Made by a program: the position numbers and the translations under genes
Shown: positions 46,924 to 57,673 of the stretch, one piece after another
Position numbering within the stretch: the first letter of the stretch is position 1
Layout: the number at the start of each line of letters is the position of its first letter
Notes under the pieces: model-generated
What the model was told of the DNA's origin: nothing
Database searches by the model: none
The model's input: the letters and a program-made list of their open reading frames with translations, nothing else
DNA from: Opitutales bacterium
GTDB lineage: Bacteria > Verrucomicrobiota > Verrucomicrobiia > Opitutales > Oceanipulchritudinaceae
NCBI GenBank assembly: GCA_020831485.1
Contig: JAFIGG010000015.1
Coordinates: 1-57,673, forward strand
Direction of reading: 5' to 3'
Length of the DNA stretch: 57,673 nt

Positions 46924-46935
46924 ATACGAATTTAG

Positions 46936-48072
46936 ATGACACCTTTTACACTGCTGAAAACGGGTACCGATACGGCGGCGCGCCGTGGCACCGTGAGAAC
47001 ACGCCACGGAGATATATCGACGCCGATCTTTATGCCTGTGGGGACACAGGCTACGGTCAAGGGTCTGACTCCAGCACAGATCGACGAAACTGGTGCGCAG
47101 ATAATTCTCAGCAATACCTATCACTTGAACTTGCGTCCGACTTCTGAGCGGATCCGATCCCTGGGCGGCTTGCATCGCTTCATGGCCTGGGATAAACCGA
47201 TTCTGACGGACAGTGGAGGCTTTCAGGTCTTCAGTTTGTCTGGGCTACGAAAAGTGAAGGATCACGGCATTACTTTCCAGTCACATCTGGATGGGCAGCG
47301 CATTGAGTTGACGCCTGAGCGAGTGATGGAGATTCAGCAGAATCTGGGTTCGGACATTGCGATGGTTTTGGATATCTGCCCACCTGCGGATGCGACCGAA
47401 AAGGAATGCATCGAAGGCAATCGCCTTACTCTGAAGTGGGCGCGGCAGAGCCGTGACTGGGCCAGCAGCAGTGGTTTTCTGGATGCTGGCCATCAGGTTT
47501 TTGGCATTGTTCAGGGAGGCCGTTTCGAATCCTTGCGGACCGCTTGTGCCGAGGCCCTGGTTGCAATGGATTTCCCCGGCTATGCCGTCGGCGGCGTCAG
47601 CGTTGGCGAGCCCGAACCGCTTATGCTGGAGCAAGTGAGCTGGTGTATGCCCTTGCTGCCTGCGGACAAGCCCCGCTATGTCATGGGCGTGGGCACGCCG
47701 CCCCAGTTGTTGAAGATGATCGCCCAGGGGGCGGACATGTTTGACTGCGTGATGCCCAGTCGTGAGGCACGGCATGGCATCGCCTTTACGCCGGACGGTA
47801 AGATCAACCTCAAGAATCAACGCTTTCGCGACGACGACCGTCCTTTGGTCGAAGGCTTGGACAATTACACCTGCCGTCACTTCAGCCGTGCTTACATCCG
47901 CCACCTTATTGCTTCAGGGGAAATGCTTGGCGGCACTCTTTTGACTCAGCACAACCTGTATTTCTTTCTCGATCTGATGCGCCAGGCCCGCGAGCACATC
48001 GAGGCTGGCGACTTCGGTCCCTGGCATCGGGATTGGATTGCGCGTTATGAAGCCGGTGCGGCCAAAGATTAG
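46936..48072 (+). CDS. tgt: Queuine tRNA-ribosyltransferase with altered zinc site
   Basis: 378 residues, full TIM-barrel Tgt that exchanges guanine-34 for preQ1 in tRNAs with GUN anticodons. D92 in TDSGGFQVFS, the IVQGGRFESLR loop, and the nucleophile D270 in MFDCVMPSREARHG are present. The zinc-site segment reads PLVEGLDNYTCRHFSRAY where E. coli has PLDPECDCYTCKNYSRAY, so two of three cysteines are replaced (by L308 and N310); C313 and H339 remain. The enzyme core otherwise looks intact. It shares the purE-oleD transcript direction, 12 bases after oleD. Confidence 0.92.
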   Translation: MTPFTLLKTGTDTAARRGTVRTRHGDISTPIFMPVGTQATVKGLTPAQIDETGAQIILSNTYHLNLRPTSERIRSLGGLHRFMAWDKPILTDSGGFQVFSLSGLRKVKDHGITFQSHLDGQRIELTPERVMEIQQNLGSDIAMVLDICPPADATEKECIEGNRLTLKWARQSRDWASSSGFLDAGHQVFGIVQGGRFESLRTACAEALVAMDFPGYAVGGVSVGEPEPLMLEQVSWCMPLLPADKPRYVMGVGTPPQLLKMIAQGADMFDCVMPSREARHGIAFTPDGKINLKNQRFRDDDRPLVEGLDNYTCRHFSRAYIRHLIASGEMLGGTLLTQHNLYFFLDLMRQAREHIEAGDFGPWHRDWIARYEAGAAKD

Positions 48073-48075
48073 AGT

Positions 48076-49065
48076 CTATTCCAGGTTGCCGCTGCCGATA
48101 GATACTTCACCCGCATTGAGCGCGTGAATTTTGCCAGAGGCTTCGCGGATGAGCAGGCAGCCTTGGGTGTCGATGCCTTCGCCGACTCCGGTGATGGTTT
48201 TCTGATTACGCTCAAAATTGAGGGTGCGGCCGTGAAGGCAGTCGTAATCCGGCCATTCTTTGAGCAGCTGGCGTGTATCGCTGCGCAGAAAGTGTTGATA
48301 GCTTTCTTCAATTAAACCCGTCAGCTCCGCTGTAAGGCGGTGGAAGGGGAGGCGTTCGCCCCGAACGCTGCGCAGGCTGGTTGCCATCCGCCGCACCTCT
48401 TCCGGCCATTGGCTGGTTTCGCAGTTGATGTTCAGCCCCATGCCAAAGATCAGATCGCGGATAGCGTCGGCATCGACGCGGGCCTCGGTAAGCATGCCGC
48501 AGACCTTTTTGCCGTTCAGGAGCAAGTCGTTCGGCCATTTGATCTGAACCGGCAGGCCGTAGCGTTGATTCATGAAGATGCACAGGCGCAGACCAAAAAA
48601 CAGCGTGATCGTCTGCATACGCTTTGGCGGCAAGGACGGCTGGAAGGCGAAGCTAATGTATAGGTTGCCATCCGAGGGGCTGTGCCAGCGCCGTCCCATG
48701 CGGCCGCGCCCTTGGGTTTGCTCCGCACTGGCGACTGCAAACGGCGTTTCGCTGCCTTCGGCCAGAAGGCGCTGAGCTTCGGTGTTGGTGCTGCCAATGG
48801 AAGCGTGCCAATGGACCGGCATGCTTACGTTCTCACGGTAGAGCCATGCGTTCATGAGCGATTGCAGAGGCTGTTCAGGCTCTCGCGTGATGCGGTAGCC
48901 GCGGTTGCGGACCGCCGTTAGCTGTAGTCCAGATTCACTCAGCTTTTGTAGCCGTTTCCAGATGCCCACGCGACTCATGCCCAGTTGCTCGGCCAGATCC
49001 TGGCCATTGACATAGCCCTCGGGTTGCGCTATCAGGGCGTGCAGGATACGGGTGTCTGAGTCCAT
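48076..49065 (-). CDS. birA: Bifunctional biotin ligase/repressor BirA
   Basis: 329 residues. Residues 1-60 form an HTH_11 DNA-binding domain (RILHALIAQPEGYVNGQDLA, then MSRVGIWKRLQKL), followed by the catalytic domain with GRGRMGRRW at 119-127, KWPNDLLLNGKKVCGML at 176-192 with K187, and a small C-terminal SH3-like part. This is the group II type, which both biotinylates carboxylases and can repress biotin genes. ATG 49065 is one base after the nadC stop; the frame extends upstream without similarity. It is last in the ilvB-proA-nadC-birA string. Confidence 0.93.
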   Translation of the reverse strand: MDSDTRILHALIAQPEGYVNGQDLAEQLGMSRVGIWKRLQKLSESGLQLTAVRNRGYRITREPEQPLQSLMNAWLYRENVSMPVHWHASIGSTNTEAQRLLAEGSETPFAVASAEQTQGRGRMGRRWHSPSDGNLYISFAFQPSLPPKRMQTITLFFGLRLCIFMNQRYGLPVQIKWPNDLLLNGKKVCGMLTEARVDADAIRDLIFGMGLNINCETSQWPEEVRRMATSLRSVRGERLPFHRLTAELTGLIEESYQHFLRSDTRQLLKEWPDYDCLHGRTLNFERNQKTITGVGEGIDTQGCLLIREASGKIHALNAGEVSIGSGNLE

Positions 49066-49066
49066 A

Positions 49067-49990
49067 TCAATCCCAGTCAAGACCGATGTCTTGCCAGCGG
49101 CTTTGGTGAACCGTAGCGCCTGTGGAAATATAGTCGAGGCCGAGCGCAGCCATCGAAGGCAGGCGCTCAATAGTGATGCCGCCGCTGGCTTCGGTGCGGG
49201 CGCGGCCATTGATGAGTGTGACTGCTTCGCTCAGCGCCGCATTGTCAAAATTGTCGAGCATGATGATGTGGGCACCGGCCTCGACGACCGGTTCGATTTG
49301 CTCAATATGGTCGACTTCGACCTCGACCAGCAACTTCGGTTGCGCTTCACGAGCGCGCAGGACTGCTTCGCGGAGTCGATCGCCGCCTGCGGATCCAGTT
49401 GCGGCGAGGTGATTGTCCTTCAGCATAACCCGGTCGAATAGGCCAAGCCGGTGATTCCATCCACCTCCGCAAGCCACTGCGTATTTTTGCAGCATGCGGT
49501 AGCCCGGCAGCGTTTTGCGGGTGTCGAGCAGTCGGGTCGGGCTGTCTCCCAGCGCGTCGACGTAGCGACGGGTTTCCGTGGCGACACCGGAAAGCATTTG
49601 CGCGAAATTGAGGGCAACCCGCTCCATCTGCAGGATCTGCTGGGCTGGACCGTGTAGCCGACCGAGGATGTCGCCTTTTGCGGCGGTCTGGCCGTCGGAC
49701 TTGCGACTGTTGTATTCCACCCCGAAGCGGTAGACTTCCGCGATCAGGGGCAGCAACTGAAGGCCGCAGACGACCATATCACTGCGTGCAACCAAGCTGG
49801 CCGATCCCGGATGGGCGGCAGGCAGGAGTGCGGCGCTGACATCGGTTGCTTTGTCCGGAGGGCGACTCAAGCCCCAGCCGGCGAGGTCTTCGTCGCGGGC
49901 CAAGGCTATCAATTGTTTCAACGCAGCCAAATCCAGTTCCTGCCAGGTAAGGCGTCGGCAACAGGGATCAACTGTGGCAGGATTGGACAT
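49067..49990 (-). CDS. nadC: Nicotinate-nucleotide pyrophosphorylase (carboxylating)
   Basis: 307 residues, slightly longer than average. NadC makes nicotinate mononucleotide from quinolinate and PRPP in NAD synthesis. RVALNFAQMLSGVATETRRYV and RLLDTRKTLPGYRMLQKYAV bear the substrate arginines; VMLKDNHLAATG, LLVEVEVDHIEQI and IIMLDNFDNAAL form the barrel active site, and ASGGITIERLPSMAALGLDYIS ends it. The start ATG 49990 is four bases after the proA stop. It is embedded in an operon headed by ilvB. Confidence 0.95.
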   Translation of the reverse strand: MSNPATVDPCCRRLTWQELDLAALKQLIALARDEDLAGWGLSRPPDKATDVSAALLPAAHPGSASLVARSDMVVCGLQLLPLIAEVYRFGVEYNSRKSDGQTAAKGDILGRLHGPAQQILQMERVALNFAQMLSGVATETRRYVDALGDSPTRLLDTRKTLPGYRMLQKYAVACGGGWNHRLGLFDRVMLKDNHLAATGSAGGDRLREAVLRAREAQPKLLVEVEVDHIEQIEPVVEAGAHIIMLDNFDNAALSEAVTLINGRARTEASGGITIERLPSMAALGLDYISTGATVHQSRWQDIGLDWD

Positions 49991-49994
49991 GTCT

Positions 49995-51281
49995 TCAGCT
50001 GCGGGTTTCCCCGTGTCCGTCGATCAGAAATTTATAGCTTGTTAGCTCCGTAAGTCCCATGGGCCCGCGGGCGTGCAGTTTGTCGGTGGAAATGCCGATT
50101 TCAGCGCCCAGGCCAAATTCGAATCCATCGGTGAAGCGCGTGGAAGCATTCCAGTAGACTGAGGACGCATCCACACCCTGCTGAAAAGCCGCTGCCGCCT
50201 GGGGATCGGCTGTGACGATTGCATCGCTGTGGCCGGAACCGTAGGCGTTGATGAAATCGATTGCTGCCTGAAGGGAATCGACTGTGCGTACTGCTATGAC
50301 CTTATCGAGGTATTCTTCGTGGTAGTCTTCCTCGCTGGCCGTTTTGAACGGAATTCCTCCGACCTGATGCAGGCAGTCAGCCGCCAGGCGGTCGACTCGC
50401 AGCTCAACGCCTTCGGCGTGCAAAGCTTTGGCTATCGGGATGAAGTGGGAGGCCAATACATCCTGGTGAACCACCAGGTTTTCCGCTGCGTTGCAGACGC
50501 TTGGACGCTGACACTTGGCGTTGACGCTGATGGAAACCGCCATGTCGATATCGGCCGCCGGATCAATATAGACATTGCAGACACCTTTGTAGTGCTTGAT
50601 CACCGGCATGCGCGCATTTTCTGCGACAAAACGGATCAGGCCTTCGCCTCCACGGGGGATGAGGCAATGCACATAGGCGTCCAGCTTCATCAGGACAGAC
50701 AGCGCGTAGCGGTCGGTTGTGGGAATCAATTGTACCGCGTCCGGATTGATACCTTCGGCGATTAGAACGCGGGTGATGATTGCAGCCAGCGCCTGATTGC
50801 TGTGGAAAGCCTCGCGGCCCCCGCGCAGAATCGTCGCGTTGCCGCTCTTGAGACAGAGCACCGCGCAGTCAATGGTCACATTGGGACGGGATTCGTAGAC
50901 AATCCCGATCACGCCAATCGGAACCCGTACCTTGCGCAGGGTGAATCCGGTTGCATGTTGACGGCGCTCCAGTTCCTGGCCCACCGGGTCCGGCAGGGCA
51001 GCCACTTGGCGAATTCCCTCGACCATGCTGTCCATGCGGGCAGGAGTCAGTTTCAGCCGGTCCAGCAGGGCTGCGGACAGACCGGCGGTTTCGCCAGCGG
51101 TCAAGTCGCGTTCGTTTTCGACCCTGAGCTGCTCGCGAATTTTCGGATCCTCCAGTTCAGCTGCCAAACGCTCGAGGACCGCGTTCTTTTTTGCAGTCGA
51201 CAAGGTCGCCAGACTGTAGGAGGCGTTCAGCGCGCGCTGGGCGATCTCCTCAACCAGTTTTTCCAGTTTCGACTCAACCAT
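49995..51281 (-). CDS. proA: Gamma-glutamyl phosphate reductase
   Basis: 428 residues. NADPH-dependent reduction of gamma-glutamyl phosphate in proline synthesis. The cofactor region [18 protein letters not shown], the loop [16 protein letters not shown], and the catalytic cysteine segment [16 protein letters not shown] are intact, and [14 protein letters not shown] and [15 protein letters not shown] are the C-terminal family motifs. proB is not present here. It lies 11 bases after ilvB and 4 bases before nadC, consistent with a single transcript. Confidence 0.96.
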   Translation of the reverse strand: MVESKLEKLVEEIAQRALNASYSLATLSTAKKNAVLERLAAELEDPKIREQLRVENERDLTAGETAGLSAALLDRLKLTPARMDSMVEGIRQVAALPDPVGQELERRQHATGFTLRKVRVPIGVIGIVYESRPNVTIDCAVLCLKSGNATILRGGREAFHSNQALAAIITRVLIAEGINPDAVQLIPTTDRYALSVLMKLDAYVHCLIPRGGEGLIRFVAENARMPVIKHYKGVCNVYIDPAADIDMAVSISVNAKCQRPSVCNAAENLVVHQDVLASHFIPIAKALHAEGVELRVDRLAADCLHQVGGIPFKTASEEDYHEEYLDKVIAVRTVDSLQAAIDFINAYGSGHSDAIVTADPQAAAAFQQGVDASSVYWNASTRFTDGFEFGLGAEIGISTDKLHARGPMGLTELTSYKFLIDGHGETRS

Positions 51282-51292
51282 GAGGCTAGCCC

Positions 51293-53104
<1,812 letters not shown>

Positions 53105-53170
53105 CTGACGTTTAGTTAATTGAAATCAATATTTGAAAAGGGATAAGCATACGGTGCGCATCTGCAAGAC

Positions 53171-53220
53171 CGGGCATAAGGGGATTTCCAATTGGTGGAA
53201 CAACAAAAATCCATCGCCCG
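53171..53220 (-). promoter_or_regulatory. Leader stem-loop between valine leader and ilvB
   Basis: On the minus strand CGGGC (53220-53216) pairs with GCCCG (53175-53171); inside, GGAT (53212-53209) pairs with ATCC (53185-53182) and TTCCA (53200-53196) with TGGAA (53190-53186). Its first two bases (53220-53219) are shared with the hairpin in the leader ORF, so both cannot form fully together. This is the arrangement expected of an antiterminator or 2:3 stem. A downstream stem ending in a T run is not obvious; CCCTTTT occurs near 53139-53145. Confidence 0.55.
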
Positions 53221-53242
53221 TCAGCAGGATACTACGCTGACG
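53219..53242 (-). promoter_or_regulatory. Leader hairpin overlapping valine codons and stop codon
   Basis: CGTCAGC (53242-53236) pairs perfectly with GCTGACG (53225-53219) around a 10-base loop. The left arm is made of valine/serine codons and the right arm covers the leader stop codon TGA. A ribosome stalled at the valine run would prevent it forming and free the GACGGGC segment for the downstream stem. This matches the 1:2 pause hairpin of classical attenuators. Confidence 0.65.
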
Positions 53243-53292
53243 ACGACTACCGGTACTACTACGACCGTTGCGATGGAATGCACCAAGTTCAT
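53221..53292 (-). CDS. Valine-rich leader peptide of ilvB (attenuator ORF)
   Basis: A 23-codon ORF, too short for usual gene calling, on the same strand as ilvB and ending 117 bases upstream of it. It encodes MNLVHSIATVVVV then PVVVVSVVSC: 11 valines in 23 residues, read by GTA, GTC and GTG, in runs of four, four and two. The pattern is close to the E. coli ilvB leader (VVVVRVVVVV). Translation would stall when Val-tRNA is short and switch the hairpins downstream. ATG 53292 is preceded by an AT-rich stretch (TAATATAGC) without a clear ribosome site. It is not a known database entry to me; the identification rests on codon content, position and hairpins. Confidence 0.85.
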   Translation of the reverse strand: MNLVHSIATVVVVPVVVVSVVSC

Positions 53293-53575
53293 TAAGCTAT
53301 ATTAGAGTGGCTTCGTTTGAAATCCATCGTCGAGCAAAGATAACCCTTGCTGGAAGGCAAGCTGAAAATCGTCTGAGAATCCGAGTTCCTGTTTTGGGGT
53401 CTTGGTGAACCTGATAGAATCGAAGCTGGATGATCGATTTGGAAGCGTTTGAAGCGGTTGAAGTTGGTGGATTGGGCCAAAAATACTGGGAAATCGGGCT
53501 TTTGATATCATTTAATCCGGATATATTGATATTTAACTTGAAGAAGCTCTGGCGGCAGGCAATCTTTCAGTGCTT
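53293..53575 (+). other. metK leader region, no gene seen
   Basis: 283 bases between the start of the ilvB leader and metK. It is AT-richer near metK (ATATCATTTAATCC, ATATATTGATATTTAA), where a promoter is likely. I looked for SAM-I, SAM-II, SAM/SAH and SAH aptamer cores and recognise none. Short frames on either strand here lack any family or codon signature. Confidence 0.4.
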
Positions 53576-54748
53576 ATGGCAAACTCATTCAAATTCTCTT
53601 CTGAATCGGTCGGAGAAGGTCATCCGGACAAGGTTGCGGATTACATCTCTGACAGTATCCTCGACGCTTGTCTCGCTCAGGACCCGAAAAGCAGGGTCGC
53701 ATGCGAGACTCTGGTTAAGAATAATATTGTTACTTTGGCTGGAGAGATCACCACCAGCGCCAAGTTTGATTACAACGAGGTGGTTCGTCAGGCGATCCGT
53801 GACATCGGTTACATTGATCATCGGGACGACCCTGTTTTTTGCGCGGATGAAGTCTTTATCAACAATTACCTGACCCGCCAGTCGCCGGACATCGCTCAAG
53901 GTGTGGACGCGCGCGCTGCCGAGGGGAAGGACACGGAGGAACAGGGTGCCGGTGACCAAGGCATTATGTTCGGATATGCCTGCACCGAAACCGAAGAAAT
54001 GATGCCCAGTGCAATCATCTTCTCGCACCGTATTCTGCGTCGCCTCGCAGAACTGCGCAAGGCCAAGGACGTAAACTGGCTGCGCCCGGACGTGAAGAGT
54101 CAGGTCGCCGTCAATTATGAAAACGGAAAGATCACGCACATCGATAATGTCGTGGTTTCGACTCAGCACACCGAAGATGTAAAACACTCGGAAATTCGCG
54201 AGTACATCATTGAGAAAGTGATTAAGCAGGTTCTTCCGGCTGAATTGATGTCGGACAAGACTCAGTTCCTGATCAACCCAACGGGTAAGTTCGTGATTGG
54301 TGGTCCTCAGGGCGACGCCGGTTTGACCGGACGTAAAATCATTGTCGACACTTACGGCGGCTGGGGCCGTCACGGAGGCGGTGCTTTCTCCGGCAAGGAC
54401 CCTTCAAAGGTGGACCGCTCGGCAGCATACATGTGCCGCTGGGTTGCCAAAAATGTGGTGGCCGCCGGATTTGCTGACAGCTGCGAGCTGCAGGTCGCGT
54501 ATGCAATCGGTTATCCGTATCCAACCTCCATTCGCGTTGAAACCTTCGGCACGGGCAAGTATTCCGACGAACAAATCGTTGAGGCCGTCAAAAAGGCCTT
54601 CGATTTCCGGCCAGCCCAGCTCGTCAAGGAGATGGATCTCCTGCGTCCGATCTACCGTGAAAGCACGAACTACGGACACTTTGGCAAGGCAAGTCTGCCT
54701 TGGGAGCAGACCAATCGGGTCGACGCTCTGAAAAAAGCAATCAGCTGA
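53576..54748 (+). CDS. metK: S-adenosylmethionine synthetase
   Basis: About 390 residues. [26 protein letters not shown] is the expected start, and the signature loop [22 protein letters not shown] (phosphate-binding) lies near 263-284; [18 protein letters not shown] is also intact. It makes SAM from methionine and ATP. ATG 53576 is preferred to GTG 53570, two codons upstream. ahcY follows 24 bases later, so SAM synthesis and SAH removal are probably co-transcribed. Confidence 0.97.
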   Translation: MANSFKFSSESVGEGHPDKVADYISDSILDACLAQDPKSRVACETLVKNNIVTLAGEITTSAKFDYNEVVRQAIRDIGYIDHRDDPVFCADEVFINNYLTRQSPDIAQGVDARAAEGKDTEEQGAGDQGIMFGYACTETEEMMPSAIIFSHRILRRLAELRKAKDVNWLRPDVKSQVAVNYENGKITHIDNVVVSTQHTEDVKHSEIREYIIEKVIKQVLPAELMSDKTQFLINPTGKFVIGGPQGDAGLTGRKIIVDTYGGWGRHGGGAFSGKDPSKVDRSAAYMCRWVAKNVVAAGFADSCELQVAYAIGYPYPTSIRVETFGTGKYSDEQIVEAVKKAFDFRPAQLVKEMDLLRPIYRESTNYGHFGKASLPWEQTNRVDALKKAIS

Positions 54749-54772
54749 GACTGAAAAGATAAATTATTGTAT

Positions 54773-56197
<1,425 letters not shown>

Positions 56198-56236
56198 GCC
56201 GAAGCGCTTAGCGGAATTTAAGTTTTAGATACAACG

Positions 56237-56267
56237 AGGGCGCCTCTCAAGGGGCGCCCTTTTTTTT
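56237..56267 (+). terminator. Rho-independent terminator after ahcY
   Basis: AGGGCGCC at 56237-56244 pairs with GGCGCCCT at 56253-56260 around TCTCAAGG, followed by a T run to 56267. It is 40 bases after the ahcY stop and before the convergent helicase gene. Confidence 0.95.
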
Positions 56268-56289
56268 GTTTTGAACTGACCGAATTTTT

Positions 56290-57561
56290 TTAGCGGCGTG
56301 GCATATTGGTGCCTGAATTGAAGCCGCGGTTGCGCTTCTTTTTCTTTTTTGGCTGGGATTGCTCGAAAATGGGGGACCAATTGTATTCGAAGTCCGGCAT
56401 TTGTTTGCGGTCGATGGCTTTGCCAATGAAGCGTTCAATGCTCTGCAGGAATTCTATTTCTCCCGCAGTAAAGAGCGTAATAGCATCGCCGGAGCGTGAG
56501 GCACGGCCTGTTCGACCAATCCGGTGCACATAGTCCTCCGGGTTTTCAGGAATGTCGTAATTGACCACGTGGCTCACGTCGCTGATGTCGATGCCGCGGG
56601 CAACGATATCGGTGGCGACCAAGATCTCGCATTGGCCGTCTTTAAAGGATTTCAATGCCGCATCGCGCTCACGCTGGGTGCGGTTGGAGTGGAGAACAGC
56701 AACTGGGCCGTGCTCAGTGCTCTCAAGCCAGCGCGCGATGGTATCGGCACCGACCTTTGTCCGAGTGAAAATAAGGACGCTGTGGTAATCGAGCTTCTCC
56801 AGTAGGTGCACCAGCAGGTCAAACTTCTGCCGGTCGTCAACCGGATATATTGCGTGCTGGATCGTTTCTGCTGGCTGCCGTCCCCTCCCGATACTGATGG
56901 CGATGGGATCCTTCAACATGGTTTCCGCCAGACGTTCAATAGCCGGAGGAATAGTTGCGGAGAACAGGAGGCTCTGACGTTGATCCGGGCAGAGGCGTAG
57001 AATCTTGCGAACATCGGGCATAAAGCCCATATCAAGCATGCGATCGGCCTCATCGAGCACCAGCACCTCGAGTTTCTTTAAATTGAAATTCTTTTGCTGA
57101 AGGTGATCGAGCAGTCGTCCGGGAGTCGCGACCACAATGTCGACACCGCCCTTAATCGCATCCAACTGACGCCCATAGCCCACGCCACCATGCAGCAACA
57201 TGAATTTGAGGGGAAGATACTTTCCGTATGCTTCGAGTTGGGCAATCACCTGCTGCGCCAGTTCACGTGTTGGCTCGAGGATGAGTACCCTCGGCGACTT
57301 CTGGGCATCTCGAAGGTTGCTTAGAAGTGGCAGCGCGAATGCAGCCGTTTTGCCGGTGCCCGTCTGCGAGCCCCCAATGAGGTCCCGACCTTCCAGCAAT
57401 GCCGGGATCGCCTGAGCCTGAATCGGAGTGGGGTTGTTATAGCCTTTTTCTTCGACCGCCCTGAGAACCTCCGGATTGAGTCCCAGATCTTTGAATTCAG
57501 GTAATTGAGTAGCGGGATCCTCGGTTGGATCTTTTTCAGTTTCAATCGTTTCAGATGACAT
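56290..57561 (-). CDS. DEAD-box RNA helicase, RhlE-like
   Basis: 423 residues. All core motifs are present: Q motif NPTPIQAQAIPALLEG, motif I SQTGTGKTAAFALP, PTRELAQQ, TPGRLLDHL, DEADRMLDMGF, SATIP, and the C-lobe ARGIDISDVSHVVNYDIP with YVHRIGRTGRA. The C-terminus ends in a short lysine/arginine tail (KKKKKRNRGFNSG), as in RhlE-type helicases. It probably acts in ribosome assembly or RNA decay. ATG 57561 is the first in-frame start after an acidic N-terminal stretch (ETIETEKDPTEDPATQL). Confidence 0.92.
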   Translation of the reverse strand: MSSETIETEKDPTEDPATQLPEFKDLGLNPEVLRAVEEKGYNNPTPIQAQAIPALLEGRDLIGGSQTGTGKTAAFALPLLSNLRDAQKSPRVLILEPTRELAQQVIAQLEAYGKYLPLKFMLLHGGVGYGRQLDAIKGGVDIVVATPGRLLDHLQQKNFNLKKLEVLVLDEADRMLDMGFMPDVRKILRLCPDQRQSLLFSATIPPAIERLAETMLKDPIAISIGRGRQPAETIQHAIYPVDDRQKFDLLVHLLEKLDYHSVLIFTRTKVGADTIARWLESTEHGPVAVLHSNRTQRERDAALKSFKDGQCEILVATDIVARGIDISDVSHVVNYDIPENPEDYVHRIGRTGRASRSGDAITLFTAGEIEFLQSIERFIGKAIDRKQMPDFEYNWSPIFEQSQPKKKKKRNRGFNSGTNMPRR

Positions 57562-57624
57562 ATGCGATCCCTATCGGATAGTATTCTACCTCCATCGTCC
57601 AATCTAAAATACGCCAGCCCCATA

Positions 57625-57673
57625 TTGGTGCCAGGCACCCCTTTTTCGCATCCAATCCTTGGTGCCAGGCACC
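57625..57673. repeat. Two copies of palindrome GGTGCCAGGCACC
   Basis: Identical 13-base palindromes (GGTGCC/GGCACC around A) at 57627-57639 and 57661-57673, each preceded by TT. The first is followed by CCTTTTT and could terminate transcription. The second is cut by the window end. TTGGTGCCTGGCACC-type palindromes are common intergenic repeats in many bacteria. Confidence 0.75.

Noticed and set aside
53302-53511. Minus-strand frame of 69 codons upstream of the ilvB leader
   Set aside because: It has no ribosome site, no family and ends next to the leader; the Val-rich ORF explains the region better.
53293-53575. SAM or SAH riboswitch before metK
   Set aside because: No aptamer core that I know was recognisable. 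A covariance-model search with SAM-I, SAM-II, SAM-IV, SAM/SAH and SAH models would decide.

Overview
The window looks like a chromosomal piece of a Gram-negative, GC-rich, aerobically respiring bacterium. Gene content and protein style (split NDH-1 operon, OleC/OleD pair, FmdB, DUF3127, verrucomicrobial-type MoxR and YgfZ proteins) suggest Verrucomicrobiota, probably Opitutae. This is inferred from remembered families; no rRNA gene is present to settle it. I see no phage, insertion sequence or CRISPR array.

Left part (1-31 kb): a membrane protein and an FmdB zinc ribbon; a surface-glycan/lipid group (GT4, a serine-palmitoyltransferase-like PLP enzyme, a GT8-like transferase and a further GT4); ygfZ; a small helical protein; HU with a clear terminator; galK; then a 13-gene complex I operon, nuoB to nuoN, without nuoA. 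These are followed by a THUMP rRNA methyltransferase, MoxR plus a membrane protein, an inositol-phosphatase-like enzyme, DUF3127, an M20 peptidase, a Tat-type exported superoxide dismutase and tRNA-Ser(GCU). Nearly every gap in this half is filled by a composite repeat: a stop-proximal hairpin, AATTACG-rich arms, CTGAGG-rich arms and a central ~84-bp double-hairpin (REPIN-like) element, often in nested inverted order.

Right part (31-57.7 kb): these composite repeats are absent. It carries vanZ-ligA-cca (overlapping, minus strand); a lipid group (ACP-dehydratase fusion, ketoacyl synthase, MGDG-synthase-like glycosyltransferase, hotdog thioesterase) with a lone ptsH; a NusG paralogue followed by two glycosyltransferases; purE-purK-oleC-oleD with ATGA overlaps, then tgt; ilvB-proA-nadC-birA on the minus strand; metK-ahcY; and a DEAD-box helicase.

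The most informative signals lie outside ordinary annotation. Upstream of ilvB is an unannotated 23-residue ORF with 11 valines and overlapping alternative hairpins, the hallmark of an amino-acid attenuation leader. LigA lacks every zinc-finger cysteine (the whole protein has none) and Tgt lacks two of its four zinc ligands. The olefin/beta-lactone enzymes OleC and OleD are translationally coupled to purine genes. A 110-bp direct repeat includes the 3' end of tRNA-Ser.
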